Below are positions 1 through 11,220 of a DNA stretch of 64,000 nt, one piece after another. Location: NCBI GenBank assembly GCA_019916065.1, contig CM034236.1, positions 14,771,167-14,835,166 of the forward strand, read 5' to 3'. The stretch's first letter is position 1, and each line of letters starts with the position of its first letter. Below the pieces are notes generated by a model. The model made no database searches. It was not told where the DNA came from and was given only the letters and a program-made list of their open reading frames with translations. The DNA comes from Vitellaria paradoxa (Eukaryota; Streptophyta; Magnoliopsida; Ericales; Sapotaceae). Made by a program: the position numbers and the translations under genes.

Positions 1-3
1 TAT

Positions 4-560
4 GTGCAACCCCTCAAGAAAAAAAAATAGGCTCAAAAGCTTACCATTAAGGGGTATAAGTCTCCACCTAGTCCAAGAATGCACAATTAACCAATATTAA
101 ACAAAATTGGCTCCTAAGCACATAAGCTCTTCTCCATGATAGTAAAAAAATGCACAAGGTTATGACACACTCACTTGAATTAAGTTTCCTATTTATGCTT
201 GAACAATACTTATTCATTACTCTCTCACTTAATTCCATAATCAACCAAACCAAAAGGGGCCAACATGCAAGTGCAGATGTGCTAAAATCATGTATACAAG
301 CACAAAAATACTCAAAAATTTTAAAATGTTACAATTTTTATCACAAAAGTCATCATGCAAACTCTATCCCCTAACCTAAACTAAACATTATCCTCAATGT
401 GAGAACCATGATGCATATGTGGGTTCGTAGTGTGCAAAGTAAGCATGATGATGATGATGATGATGAGCATAAATGTTAATCAATATATAACACATAAGCC
501 AAGCATGCACCCCAATAAACAGCCTTGGAGCACTAAAAACACCCCCAACTTGGTTTCTCC
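4..560 (-). repeat. Gypsy 3'-noncoding repeat, copy 1
   Basis: This segment matches 4903-5440 in the same orientation, starting at GTGCAACCCCTCAAG and running through a conserved CATGATG.AAATGTGGGTT stretch. It lies downstream, on the minus strand, of an integrase fragment, as the second copy lies downstream of a better-preserved element. I read it as the 3' noncoding region of a Ty3/gypsy element cut by the window edge. It contains an (ATG)n microsatellite at about 445-465. There is no coding potential; the histidine-rich frame across it is only the microsatellite read backwards. Confidence 0.6.
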
Positions 561-899
561 AGTATTCTAGCAGCATCAGCAAAATATACCAAAGTGTAAT
601 CTTCAAAATAAAAAAACAGAATGTGAAGAGGGTGGATATAACCTCGAAACTGCTTTATTAATTAACTAACCAAAAACCTACAAAGTTGAATATGAGATAA
701 AAAGAAAAGAACGGAGAAGAAAAAAATGGAAAAAGAAAAAAAGGAGAAAGAAAAGATAGTTAGTAAACGGAAATATAGTAAAAGAAAAAGAATAAGTAGA
801 AACTTACTCCTAAAACTAAGTCTAAAAAAAACAAAAAAAAAAACAAAAACTCCTACACTAATATCATATAAGAATTTGTGTATGTATTTCAATCAAAAG

Positions 900-1840
900 G
901 AAGGAAAGGTCAGAGAGTTCCCATGTCCTCAATTTCAGCCACAAAGTTATCCAAATATGGCTTGAGACGATGGCTATTCACCTTGAAAGTGGTGTCTTTA
1001 CGTGGGTTATGAACCACACACACACACACAATGTTATGAGAGATTGAGATAATGGTGAATGGACCAGACTATCTTGATCGAAGCTTACCCAGGAAGAGGT
1101 GCAACCTAGAATTATATATTAAGACTTTCTGGCCTATGTGAAAAGACTTCCTAGAAAGGTGCTTGTCATGCAAGTCTTTCATTTTAGCCTCGAGCGATCT
1201 TCGCGTTCTCAAAAGCATCATTATGTAATTCTTCAAGTTCATTCAATTGTAACTTTCGGAGAACACCGACATCATCTAAACTTTCATTAAACTATCAAAT
1301 TGCCCAATAAGTCCTATGCTCCATCTCAATGAGTAGGTGGCAAGCTTTATCAAAGACAAGGCGATAAGGAGACATTCCTAAAATGATCTTATATGCCGTC
1401 CGGTATGCCCACAAAGCATTAATAAGATGCAAAAAACCAATTTTTACATATGGGGTTGATGATTTTCTCAAGTATGCCCTTAATCTCCATATTTGCCCAC
1501 TCTATTTCGCCACTATTCTGTGGGTGGTATAGGGTACCCACCTTATGTGTCACACTATAATTATGCAATATGACAATAAGGGGCCTATTGTAAAAATGCT
1601 TGCTCCATCACTAATGATGGCTCGTGGCATCCCAAAATGTGAGAAGATATACTTCTTTAAGAACTTAACCACCACCTAATGGCATTGGGCGAGTTGCAAT
1701 ACTTCCACCCACTTAGAGACATAGTTGATAGCCACAAGAATGAACTCAAATCCAAATGACTTAGGAAATGGCCCCATGAAATCAATGCCCTAGTGACCGC
1801 TTCTAAAATAGTGCGTCTAAAACTAACCCCCAAGTACAAG
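900..1840 (-). pseudogene. Ty3/gypsy integrase fragment (decayed)
   Basis: Read on the minus strand with several frame changes, this gives a recognisable Ty3/gypsy integrase core: [18 protein letters not shown], then KYIFSHFGMPRAIISDG, then the post-catalytic part with ALWAYRTAYK and [16 protein letters not shown]. It resembles the integrase at 8.5-9.25 kb but is more decayed, with multiple in-frame stops and frameshifts. It is cut on its upstream side near 1840, where sequence unlike integrase begins. It cannot encode a working enzyme. Family assignment is firm from these motifs; the element it came from differs from the one to its right because no env-like ORF follows it. Confidence 0.8.
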
Positions 1841-1849
1841 GGTACGCGG

Positions 1850-3450
1850 TGTAGTTTTTAACTCGATGAGTCTGAGGTCAAATTCACAAGGGAGCCTAAG
1901 TTGTTCAGTTTCTAGGTTATAATTCGATTTCTAAGTTTGAAATCAGCTAAACATAAATTTGAAAGGTTTTGTAAATCTAGAACTTAGACCTAAAAACAAT
2001 ATGCAAACTATTTAAAAGAATTTCAGCAATTGTGGTTTCAAATTTCAAGGAAATTAAATATTAGCTAAAGGAATTTTCCCTAATTTAAATGTGCATAAAA
2101 ATAATCTAATCTAAAAAAATTGCAATGTAAACACTTCATTAATTCAAACCAAAAGCAATTCAATTAACAAGAAATATATTTAAGAAGTTCTTGATCCAAC
2201 TTTCAATTCCGGGTAGCTTAAGTCTTCACTATGGGATGTGTTGTAATACTTGCGTTAAAACCTAAGTTAGGATTTGTCTGAAAATTATTGAGAAAGTTTT
2301 AATCAAAAGTTTTTACCAGTCCTTACAGAGAATATAGTCAAAAACTTCTTTTTTCGAAGGTGCTCAACAATCCTATTCAAATTCGGATTCAAATCTAAAT
2401 TTTCTAGTTTATCCAAAATTATTAAGAAAATTTTAATCGACAACCTTTACCAGTGATTATAGAGAATATAGTCAAGGTTTTCGTTTTTTGAATGTTTCTG
2501 AAATAAACCATTCAAATTTGGATTCAAAATCTGAATTTTCAGTTCTTCAAAATTATTGAGAAAATTTTAATCGAAAGCCCTTACCAGTGATTACAGTGAA
2601 TATAGTCAAAGGTTTTCATTTTCAAAAGTTTTTCAAAGATACTAAACTAGGTTTAAACATCGTAGGCCCCTACGCATGTGTTTTCCGCAAACCATGTGAA
2701 GGGTCTACGCAAATGTTTAAAAGTTGTAGACCCCTATGCATGAGTTTTTGCAAACTATGCGAAGGGTCTACGCACATCCCATAGATTAGAGTAAACTACC
2801 CTTCCTTGATTCGTTGAATCAAGAATTAGGGTTTCTACGCTAGCATGCTTGTAAATGAAATGAAAACATTCATCGAAGACATATTTAATGGATTTAATGA
2901 ATCAAACAATGAAACAAGATTATTAAACGACGAAACCAAAACTAAACAGACACAATCAATCAATTCTCTATGTAAAACATTCAAATAATATTATTAATCC
3001 AATGATGAAGTGTAACATACTTTGAAAGAAACTTCGAAACAAAACTCTGAGCAGTAATTGTTGAAACGAATGTGATGAAAGCTCCGAAAGCACGTAAAAA
3101 CATTAACAAACCCAATCAAAACTCCCTAAAAACTCTAAAATATGCTAGAAGAATGTAAAAAAAAAAAAAGAGAAGAGAGAGAGCTCCCCTAGTCGGCCCT
3201 GAAACTGCCTTTTATAACCTACAAAAACCCTAAAAATCTGAATTGCCAGCGTGACATTCCAACACACTGTGGTTTGGACCATGCACTAGGGGGGTCCGGA
3301 CCAAAAAACCTTGTTTTTTCCACTTTCGCTCCTCATTTGCAGCTAAGTCCTTGGGGTACTCCGGGCCATCCTAGACGAGGTTGGTTCGACATCGTTCCCT
3401 TCATCTTCTAAGTCACCAAAGTCACTATCTTTCTCAATTAATTCACCCGT
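1850..3450 (-). repeat. Probable LTR of the Athila-like element
   Basis: This noncoding block has LTR-like character on the minus strand. A TATA-type motif (TATAAAAGG, complement of about 3208-3216) is followed by a GC-richer leader. A GGTCCGGACC-type motif at about 3285-3302 recurs at 8100-8210. At 2650-2780 there is an imperfect duplication of a GTAGACCCCTATGCATG-like unit with GAAGGGTCTACGCA. Placement after the env-position ORF fits a 3' LTR. I could not find clean TG..CA ends or a target duplication, so the limits and the call are inference. Confidence 0.4.
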
Positions 3451-3569
3451 TTTCCCTGCAATTAAGAAAAAAAACCTTATAAGTGACAAAACAGTGACAA
3501 ATCTCCAAAATAAATTACTTAATTACATTAATAACTATGCAAAAGTGGAGTTTGTAATTACACTTTTCA

Positions 3570-4900
3570 AGTGTAATCACACCCCCCAACTTGAGCATTG
3601 CTAGTCCCTAGCAATGCCCTTTATTAAAAAGAAATGCAACTAATATCCTAGTCCTCTTTTCGTTGGAAACACGCTACACTTAGCTACGTGCAGCAAGCCC
3701 TTTAAACCCCTAGGTTCCCCCTAGTGGACGAGTAAGGTCTCGTGAGGGTTTGCAGTAAATCTACCCACAAAATTCTATGGCATGGTCTTAAAGTGTTAAA
3801 AAGTGATCAAGATAAAAAATGAATCAAGTTCAAGCCCAACAAGTCACAAAACCTAAATATCATGTGTAATTCCCAAGTACTAAGCATAAATGCATGGACT
3901 ATCAAAATAGAAAGAGCATGTGTACAAAATTGTTTCATTCATTCAACACAGTTGCAAGAGCATAAATGGAACTAGGTTTTGACTTCAAACACTCACAATA
4001 TACCACTCATAGAAAGAAATTCACTCAACAAGGGTTCACACATACCTATTAGCATATGATGCTATCCTAGTTGCACATACCCCTACAAATAAGGAATGAA
4101 CTAAATTGAAGTTCAAAGTGGACAGCTCATAACAATGTTCCAATGCATATGTAAGAGATCGCACCACACAACCTACATAAGACCACTACATGCACAATAC
4201 AAGAGTTGCTTACTTAGAATCCACTAGGTCTTTGTTTTGGTTGTAACTTGGCTAAGGGTAATGGTTAACAATGGAAGATATGGAAATCAAAGCACATGTC
4301 TTGGGATAAAGATAATCAAGTGCACACAAGTCTTAAAATACCCATTTCCTTTCCAAACCCAACAAGAAGCTTATTCACAAACTTGCAAACTACTCATGGG
4401 ACATTCTCAATAATTATAATACAATGCATAAGTCCCAAAAGTACACAAGCAAAAAGGAAAGACAAACTTTTTTTTTCTTTTTTTTTTCAAATAATGAAAA
4501 TACATCAGCTAGATTCTCCACCCAATATTCCCTCTCAATATGCTCTCAAAAGTATCTATTCCCAACCCCTATTCACTTCATTGACATTGAGGCACTTTTA
4601 CAACCCAAGACATATGAGGGTAAGGCTTAAAGTGTGTGAATAAGGTTAAGGGATGATATATGAGTTGGAAACCAAGAAAAATGTATATATATATAACACA
4701 CTATATTACAAAGGCTTCAAGTTGGTTCCTAGGGTAATTCATAACCAAGCAAAGACAAGAAGGCCCAAAATAGCAAAAAAGGCATAGCATCATGTTCAAA
4801 GCTTACAACAACCCATAATGTGCCAAGTGAAACTAATGCAAGTGTGTGTGACGCAATTGGTGCATTAAAAACTAAAATGAAGAACAAAAGAGCTGTGAGT
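3570..4900 (-). other. Noncoding 3' region of the gypsy element
   Basis: No credible coding sequence. The block opens with ACACCCCCCAACTTGAGCATTGCTAGTCCCTAGCAATG, which includes a small inverted repeat around TTGCTAGTCCCTAGCAA. It continues as low-complexity transcribed-spacer-like sequence up to the repeat at 4903. Poly-T/A and short (AT)n runs occur near 4470 and 4690. It is treated as part of the element because it sits between the env-position ORFs and the LTR-like block. Confidence 0.45.
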
Positions 4901-4902
4901 AC

Positions 4903-5440
4903 GTGCAACCCCTCAAGAAAAAAAATAATAATAGGCTCAAAAGCTCACAATTAAGGGGTATAAATCTCCACCTGATCCAAGAGTGCTCCATTAACCAATG
5001 TTAAATAAAATCTACTCCTAAGCACATAAACTCTTCTCTATGATAGTCAAAAGTGCACAAGGTCATTATACAATCAACTTGAGCTTAGTTTCCTGTTGAA
5101 GCTTGAACAAAACTCACTCATCACTTTCTCACTCAGTTCCACAATCAACCAAACCAAAAGAAATGGAGGGCTAACATATGTATTTAAGCTCAAAAATACT
5201 CAAAAATTTAAAATTTTTGCAAGTTTTGGCACTACAGGTCATCATGCAAATCCTACCCCCAACTTAAAATTCACATTGTCCCCAATGTGAAAATCATGAT
5301 GTAAATGTGGGTTTGTAGTGTGCAGTAGTGAGCATGATGATGTATCCATAAGTATAAAGCATAAATAAACTACGCATGCACCCATTACATATCCGCAGGA
5401 AAAACTCGACAATGCATCCCCTAACTTGAATCCAAATAGC
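4903..5440 (-). repeat. Gypsy 3'-noncoding repeat, copy 2
   Basis: Same sequence family and orientation as 4-560, with small indels; for example, the (ATG)n run is much shorter here. It lies immediately downstream, on the minus strand, of the small acidic ORF. The two copies about 4.9 kb apart show that parts of two related elements lie side by side. Confidence 0.6.
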
Positions 5441-5486
5441 TAATGACAGAAATGAAGTAATAAACAGCAAAGCAAAGGAGTCATAA

Positions 5487-6053
5487 TCAAAAGAAAAGAT
5501 GGGAAGAGAAATACCTTAAGTTGGCGTCGAAAGTAGCTAAAGCGTGACGAAAATAAAAAAGAGATTGCAAAGAAATGTCAAAATCATCCTGGTCCGATTC
5601 ATTAGCATTGTCAGCACTCTTAGCCTTAATCTCACAGTTAGCACTCGAAGCCTCAAAGATTTCCAATGGAGGCATATCCTGATACCCCATCTCAGATCCA
5701 AGGTTAATATCTGTGTTTGTGTCGTAAGTGGGTGCATCAGGCCAATCAATGGAGATTGTGATTTCGGCCCACTCCATGTCCAAAAAAAGTTGAAGGTTGA
5801 CCTCATCCCACCATTGTCCCTCAAGAAGTTGGTCAGGGTTTATATGAACAAAGGGGGGAAATATAAGTGGCAATGGCAAAGAGTTACTATCAATAAAACA
5901 CTCGTTCGGCCATGATTCCAAGTCACCCTCCGAATGGTCAGAATCACTATCCTCGCTGTATATATAAGGTAAACTCTCCCACTTACGTTTCCTTCCAGTT
6001 AATATGTTAGTGTTTAACACTGGATTATTAACATTAGAAGTATGACCAATCAT
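5487..6053 (-). CDS. Small acidic accessory ORF of gypsy element
   Basis: An open frame of 188 residues starts MIGHTSNVNNPVLNTN. It is acidic, with a run rich in Asp, Ser and Glu at about residues 33-46 (YSEDSDSDHSEGD) and Trp-containing acidic stretches such as EGQWWDEV and DMEWAEI. I see no membrane segment, zinc site or enzyme motif, and I do not recognise the family. It lies between the env-position ORF and the element's 3' noncoding repeat, in the same direction, so it is probably element-encoded rather than a host gene. It may be a 3' accessory protein or a decayed extension of the neighbouring ORF. Host function is not supported. Confidence 0.35.
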   Translation of the reverse strand: MIGHTSNVNNPVLNTNILTGRKRKWESLPYIYSEDSDSDHSEGDLESWPNECFIDSNSLPLPLIFPPFVHINPDQLLEGQWWDEVNLQLFLDMEWAEITISIDWPDAPTYDTNTDINLGSEMGYQDMPPLEIFEASSANCEIKAKSADNANESDQDDFDISLQSLFYFRHALATFDANLRYFSSHLFF

Positions 6054-6343
6054 GATGAACCTGTGCTTTCAAAAAAGAAAAGACAAGATATTTAAGAATA
6101 AAAATGAGAATGCAACCATAAGGTAATAATCATAAGCAAGGAAGATAAAGATACATCAAAAGAAATAACGAAACAAAAGTAAACAGTACAAATAACAAGT
6201 CATACATAGTCCAAATCCCAAAAATAAAAAGTACAAATTTCAGAGTTTTAGAAATATCAAATAACACAGTAAATACCTAGTGCTAAACTCCCAAAAAGAA
6301 ATAAAACAAAAAGAAAGAAAGAAAGAAAAAAAACATCATCCCA

Positions 6344-7450
6344 TCACTGAGGAGCCGGAGGTGGAAAAGAGTCCCTAATATGATCTAAGATACTCTGGAG
6401 AAGGTGTCCTTGAGTCTGTTGGGACTGGGTGATACATAGCAATAATTGATGATCCTCTTCCTGGTTCTGCTCTATAAGACTGATGCGCTCAGTCAATGTA
6501 CCAATTTGCTCTGCCAATTCTGCATTAGTAACATCTGGATCATCATTTGAATCCTCCAAAACCTGTGATGGTCCACCCTCCACTGGGTCCTCAATTTTCC
6601 TCTTCTTCTTTAGTATACCTTGGGATTTAGCATAGGATGTTATGTTGAAGGGCTGCAATCCCAAGTCAATGGGTAGGTCATCTAAAATTTGAGTTCCCTT
6701 CCTTCGAAAAATATCAGTCAAAGCGCCTCTAAAGGGTAAAATGGTTAAAGATCCTGAATGCTCACAAGCATATGCCAATTGGTGCCATAAGTAAGAAGGC
6801 AAATCCAATGTCATTCCTGTCCTAATGGCATATATCAGACGAGCTCGAATGGCAGTGCAATCAGAATTCCTATTCTGAGGCATCAGGTTGGTACAAGAAA
6901 ACATATGCAGGGCCCAATATTTATCCTTTAGTACCGAAGCTGGTTTCCTGTACTCCCCTACCCAATCATGTCCTTCTGATAAGATTTCTGAAACTACGAT
7001 GTGGAAAGGTGGGGTACCCTCAGCTGGATATGTGAACTCAGGATTTTGCACGCAGGGCAATTGAAACACTTGAGCGAAATCATCTGGTGTTATTATAACC
7101 TCAACCCCCCGGACCCAGCTTATAAGGCGCTTTCTACCTCGTCTCCGGATAATTGAACCTTCTTTGAAGTTGGCGAAGAATTCTCTAACTACATCATTCA
7201 CACAGTAAGCATTGAATTTGGCGAAGTGAAGCCATTGTCGCCCTTCAAAATTCTGTTCCAACAAAAATTCTTCCCTCCTAAAGTATCCAATTTCCCAATA
7301 GCGCTCAATGACAATAGGTTTATGGACCCAAATATCATCATAACTACGCTCAAATTTTGCCTTCCAGAATCTGGTTCTATCAAAAGAAGGAGCTCCAAGT
7401 TTCCTGTTGGCACTATGTTTAACCCGCGGAGCTATGAGAGCTACAAACCA
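6344..7450 (-). pseudogene. Env-position 'plant transposon protein' ORF
   Basis: The open frame runs from about 7450 to a stop at 6344 without a clear in-frame ATG near its beginning; the stop before TGG at 7450 bounds it. Recognisable stretches are DRTRFWKAKFERSYDDIW, WLHFAKFNAYCVNDVVREFF, a TPDDFAQVFQLP segment and ARLIYAIRTGMTLDLPSYLW. This is the pattern of the plant 'putative plant transposon protein' / Athila ORF-1 class, which follows pol in Athila-type elements. A basic KKKRK patch follows at about residue 219 counted from position 7264, then a probable coiled coil (ELAEQIGTLTERISLIEQNQEE). The role of this class is unknown. Loss of a start suggests decay or dependence on splicing. 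Confidence 0.6.
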
Positions 7451-8520
7451 TCAGAAATAGATATTGAATTACTCAACCAATCAAGCCTATGTCCACACAA
7501 ATTCAGTGGCCCCAATCTATTTGCAATATGAAAATTTAAATCAAGGTGGAAATGTCATTTGAGAGAAAGATACACGATTGTGCACATCTACCATGAGTGG
7601 GTTCACTTAATCATTTAGGTGGCCATACAATATCCACCAAAAATGGGGTCTTTTAATCAACACAACAATTTGAACAAGATTATTTGAACACAAAGTGAAC
7701 AAATAAGAGTTTTATAGCAAGAATATAGCAAAATTCAACAGCAAACCAAACTCACGACAAAGGGGGTATAAGCATATGAAATACTTCACACCCAATGCAA
7801 ACTTTCTATTTCCCCATGGTTTAGAACTCCATGAAGGAAGAAAACACAACCCTTGAAGCTTATTAGACTCGAGTTGAAGAAGCATAAAGGAATTGTGACC
7901 TAAGGCTTGAAAGGAAGTAAAGAACTTACCTTAAATCTATTAAATCGGAAGAAGGAGATGAATTTTTTCACCAAATGGGACTCGGAGACATTAAACCTTG
8001 CAGAAACCCGTGACAATGGAGAAATGATTTGAGAGGAGAGGGACTCGTGAGAAAGAAATAAGAGATGTGAGTTTCCGAAATTGGAAAATGAAAACCCACA
8101 GGGTCCAGACCATTTGCAGACGGTTCGGACCACAGAATGGTCTCAGCTCAATGTGAATTCCAGCAGCCTACTGTGGTCCCAATCGTGTATAGGGGGTCCG
8201 GACCATAGAAAGGTTATTACCCATCTGTTTTGCTCTGTTATTCTAAATATGAAAAATGGTCTAACCTAACGATTAAAATTCTAAACTAACGAAAAGTTAA
8301 ATCTATCCTAAGCCTAAGTATGGTACAACAAATTACTCATTCCAGATTACTCATAAAATGGGGGATCCAAAAGATCCCACGTCTCAACCAAACCAATAAA
8401 ATTCTCCAAATAGGGCTTTAGCCTATGCCCATTGACTTTAAAATGACTCCCATTGCTCGGGTTTTCTATCTCAATAGCTCCATGGTCTGCTACATGAGTG
8501 ACAATGAAAGGTCCCAACCA
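7451..8520 (-). other. Noncoding spacer between integrase and env-position ORF
   Basis: No intact gene. The part next to the integrase (8390-8520) still reads as the integrase C-terminal tail in broken frames (a block like GHRLKPYLENFIGLVETW). At 8090-8210 there are repeated GGTCCGGACC/GGTTCGGACC motifs also seen at 3240-3310. The rest (7560-8080) is AT-rich sequence with no motif I recognise. Confidence 0.4.
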
Positions 8521-8526
8521 TTTAGA

Positions 8527-9835
8527 TTACAATTTGCCCGGAAATAAGTGAAGTCGTGAGCGATAAAGTAATATCTTTTGACCCTCATGAAAAGAACGTC
8601 GTGTAATATGCCGGTCATGTATTTTCTTTATCTTTTCCTTGGAGATTAATGCATTCTCATATGTATCATTCCGTAATTCCTCCATTTTCGCAATCTGAAG
8701 TTTACGATGTAGCCAAGCCTCATCAAGATTAAGGTTAAATTTCTTAATTGCCCGATAAGCTTTATGTTCCAATTCTACGGGCAAATGGCATGGCTTACAA
8801 TAAACTAATCTATACGGTGACATCCCCAAAGTAGTTTTATACACAGTGCGATATGCCCAAAAGGAATCAATCAACCTCAGTGACCAATCCTTGCGATTCG
8901 GAATAACAGTCTTTTTCTAAAATTTGCTTAATTTCCCTATTTGCAAGCTCTACTTGGCCACTCGTTTGGGGGTGATATGCATTACCTACTTTATGTACTA
9001 CCCCATATCTGTGTAGTAAATTTCCTATTGGCCGGTTGCATAAATGTTTACCTCCATCAGTAATAACTGCTCGAGGTACCCCGAAACGTGAGAATATGTT
9101 TTCATGAAGGAATTTGAGCACGACTTTATGATCATTTGTTCTTGTGGCAATTGCCTATACCCATTTGGAGACATAATCAACCCCAACTAATATAAATTCA
9201 TACCCAAGTGAAACTGGGAAGGGACCAATGAAATCTATTCCCTAACAATCAAACATTTCTAAAACAATAATGGGGGATAGAGGCATCATGTTCCTACGCG
9301 TTAAACTACCCAAGCATTGGCATCTATCACATGTAGTGCAAAAATAATGCACATCTTTAAAAAGTGTGGGCCAATAGAATCCACATTGAAGAATTTTAGC
9401 GGCTATTTTGTTAGTGAAAAAATAGCCACCACACGCTTGAGAGTGATAGAATTCGATTATGCTTGAAACTTCCCACTCTGGAATACAACGACGTATCACT
9501 TGATCAGGGCAATATTTAAATAAATACGGATCATCCCAAAAGAAAATACGTACATTTCTAAGGAATTTCTTCCTATCCTTATAGTTCCATTCTTCCGGGA
9601 GTTGTCCTGTCACTAGATAGTTAGCAATATCAGCATACCAAGGAGGATTGGATGTTGTTATCGCTTCTACGTTAAACAATTGTTCGTCGAGGAAGTTGTC
9701 ATTTATTTGAGTTTCATCCTGTGAATAAGCTTCCACTAGCAAACGTGACAGATGATCTGCTACAACATTTTCAACACCTTTCTTATCTCCAATTTCGAGG
9801 TCAAACTCTTGCAACAGCAATATCCATCGAATTAA
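8527..9835 (-). pseudogene. Ty3/gypsy integrase (zinc, core and C-terminal parts)
   Basis: The N-terminal zinc-binding region reads [13 protein letters not shown]...CTTCDRCQ; the second His of the usual HHCC set appears as Tyr (GGYF rather than GGHF). The core has IDFIGPFP (first Asp), AVITDGGKH (second Asp) and [10 protein letters not shown] (the Glu), so the DDE triad is visible. Two stops interrupt it before and after the first Asp (about 9242 and 9155) and a frameshift lies near 8870-8900, where reading passes into [23 protein letters not shown]. In an intact element this enzyme inserts the cDNA into host chromatin. Here it is broken. Confidence 0.85.
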
Positions 9836-10160
9836 TCGTGGTTTGGCCTCTTACTTGGTTAACAAGTATTTAAGCATTGAATGATCAGTGAAGACGATCA
9901 CTGATGAACAAATAAGATAAGGTCAAAATTTCTCAAGGGCAAAGACAACTGCTAGCAATTCTTTTTCAGTTGTCGTATAATTTCTTTGTGCCTCGTTTAA
10001 GGTATTACTAGCATAATAAATAACATGCGCCTTTTTGTCCCTCCTCTGCCCTAAAACAGCTCCTATAGCATGATCACTTGCATCACACATCAGTTCAAAG
10101 GGAAGTGACCAGTCAGGAGGTTTGATATCATTGGGTATAAATTCTCCTCACTAAGGCGAA
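9836..10160 (-). pseudogene. Ty3/gypsy RNase H fragment
   Basis: The minus strand gives FELMCDASDHAIGAVLGQRR, then YYASNTLNEAQRNYTTTEKE, then VFTDHSMLKYLLTK and [17 protein letters not shown], leading into VADHLSRL. These are standard Ty3/gypsy RNase H landmarks: DASD, the TEKE Glu and TDH. Two stops interrupt it (after LEKF and after LLTK). It normally degrades RNA in the RNA-DNA hybrid during reverse transcription. The upstream join to IKDPLEKAIRLSEEN near 10140 shows that the whole polymerase domain is gone. Confidence 0.8.
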
Positions 10161-10206
10161 TAGCTTTCTCTAAAGGATCCTTGATACATTCACAAACTAC
10201 GTAATC

Positions 10207-10680
10207 CTAAACTATGGGTTCTACTAAATCCACTTCTTGTATATCAGGCACCTCTTTTGGTTGTTTGGTAACATGAAAGATATTCGTTTCAAACTCAATG
10301 TTACCAAAAGACATTTTCATGGATCCATTCCTACAATTAATCAAAGCATTCGAAGTTGCTAAGAATGGACGTCCTAGAATTACTGGTGTCTGATCAAGTG
10401 CAGATAAACTGGTAAGTGGTTGAGTATCTAGGATTATGAAATCCACTGGAAAATAAAAATTTTCCACTTGTACCAGTACATCTTCAATTATACCTCATGG
10501 GGCTTTAATTGATCTATCTGCAAGTTGCAAAGTCACACGGGTAGGCTTCAACTCACCTAAGCCCAATTGCTCGTACACTGAGTAAGGGAGCAAATTCACA
10601 CTCGCTCCTAGGTCAAGCAGTGCTCTACTAATATAATACTTCCTATATAACAAGATATCGTAGAGGGAGTATGACATTGT
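10207..10680 (-). pseudogene. Retropepsin-like protease of gypsy element
   Basis: The frame carries ALLDLGASVNLLPYSVYEQL, the plant gypsy retropepsin active-site loop with D-L/S-G-A, followed by the LQLADRS strand. After one stop at about 10494 it continues FYFPVDFIILDTQ and PVILGRPFLATSNALI, the flap and ILGRPFL hydrophobic-Gly motif. It is a single-domain aspartic protease that cuts Gag-Pol. The loop reads DLGA where a typical aspartic protease reads DTGA or DSGA; DLGA is common in Athila relatives. The internal stop makes it non-functional as it stands. Confidence 0.8.
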
Positions 10681-10689
10681 ACTATGGCA

Positions 10690-11215
10690 CTTGCTTGCTC
10701 AGTGAGGAATGCTTTTTCTTTTACATTTAAGCCCCTTTTCACAGTGCATAATTCCTTGAGAAATTTAGCATAAGAAGGGAATTGCTTAATTGCATCAAGG
10801 AGAGGTATATTAATTTTCACTTGTTTGAATACCTCTAGCAATTTAACTGCTTGGGCTTCTTTCCTAGCTTTCAAAAATCTCTGAGGGAAGGGTGCTTTAG
10901 GAACATATTCCCTAGGTATTATCATGGGTTCTTCTTCCTTTCCCTCTTCCTTTTCCTTTTTCTCTTGCTCTTCGGTTGTGGGTTCCTCAACTATGATTGG
11001 TTCTTTCCCCGCCTTCCTATTCTCATCTATCACACACTTAGGTTTCAACTATTTACTCATTTCATCCTTCCTAGGAGGAATGGTTTTGTCTACAATTTTT
11101 TCGCTCCTAAGTGTTGTGATATTTTGAACTTGTTCTACATTCCCTTGAATATTAGAAGATCCTTCATCCTATTTAGCTTGGGCTACTGGATCAGGAACCA
11201 ACCCATCAATTAGAA
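10690..11215 (-). pseudogene. C-terminal Gag / pre-protease segment of gypsy element
   Basis: The segment contains a Glu/Lys-rich stretch (TEEQEKKEKEEGKEEEP) followed by KAPFPQRFLKARKEAQAVKL, LLEVFKQVKINIPLLDAIKQ, YAKFLKELCTVKR and KAFLTEQASAIVQ. This is the usual run before the retropepsin in Athila-like polyproteins. Upstream, NIQGNVEQVQNITTLRSEK is recognisable but a stop separates it. The N-terminal Gag and zinc knuckle are missing; homology fades at about 11215. Confidence 0.75.
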
Positions 11216-11220
11216 AGAAC

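Larger units (their letters stand above)
1850..11220 (-). mobile_element. Athila-like Ty3/gypsy retrotransposon, degenerate
   Basis: On the minus strand the order is Gag tail, protease, RNase H, integrase, env-position ORF, small acidic ORF, long noncoding region, then an LTR-like block. That is the order of Athila-type elements with an extra ORF after pol. The reverse transcriptase is missing: protease-proximal sequence joins directly to the RNase H region near 10140. The upstream end is lost near 11220 and no 5' LTR or primer-binding site is visible. Limits are approximate. Stops and frameshifts run through pol, so the element is dead. Confidence 0.75.

Noticed and set aside
394..606. Histidine-rich minus-strand frame
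   Set aside because: The histidines come from the (ATG)n microsatellite; no other support.
662..965. Lys-rich and Phe-rich frames on opposite strands
   Set aside because: Purine-rich low-complexity DNA read on both strands; no conserved motif.
1657..1839. 60-residue ORF as a gene
   Set aside because: It is an off-frame reading of the decayed integrase fragment.
5544..5915. Plus-strand frame opposite the acidic ORF
   Set aside because: Shadow of the minus-strand 188-residue frame in a minus-strand element.
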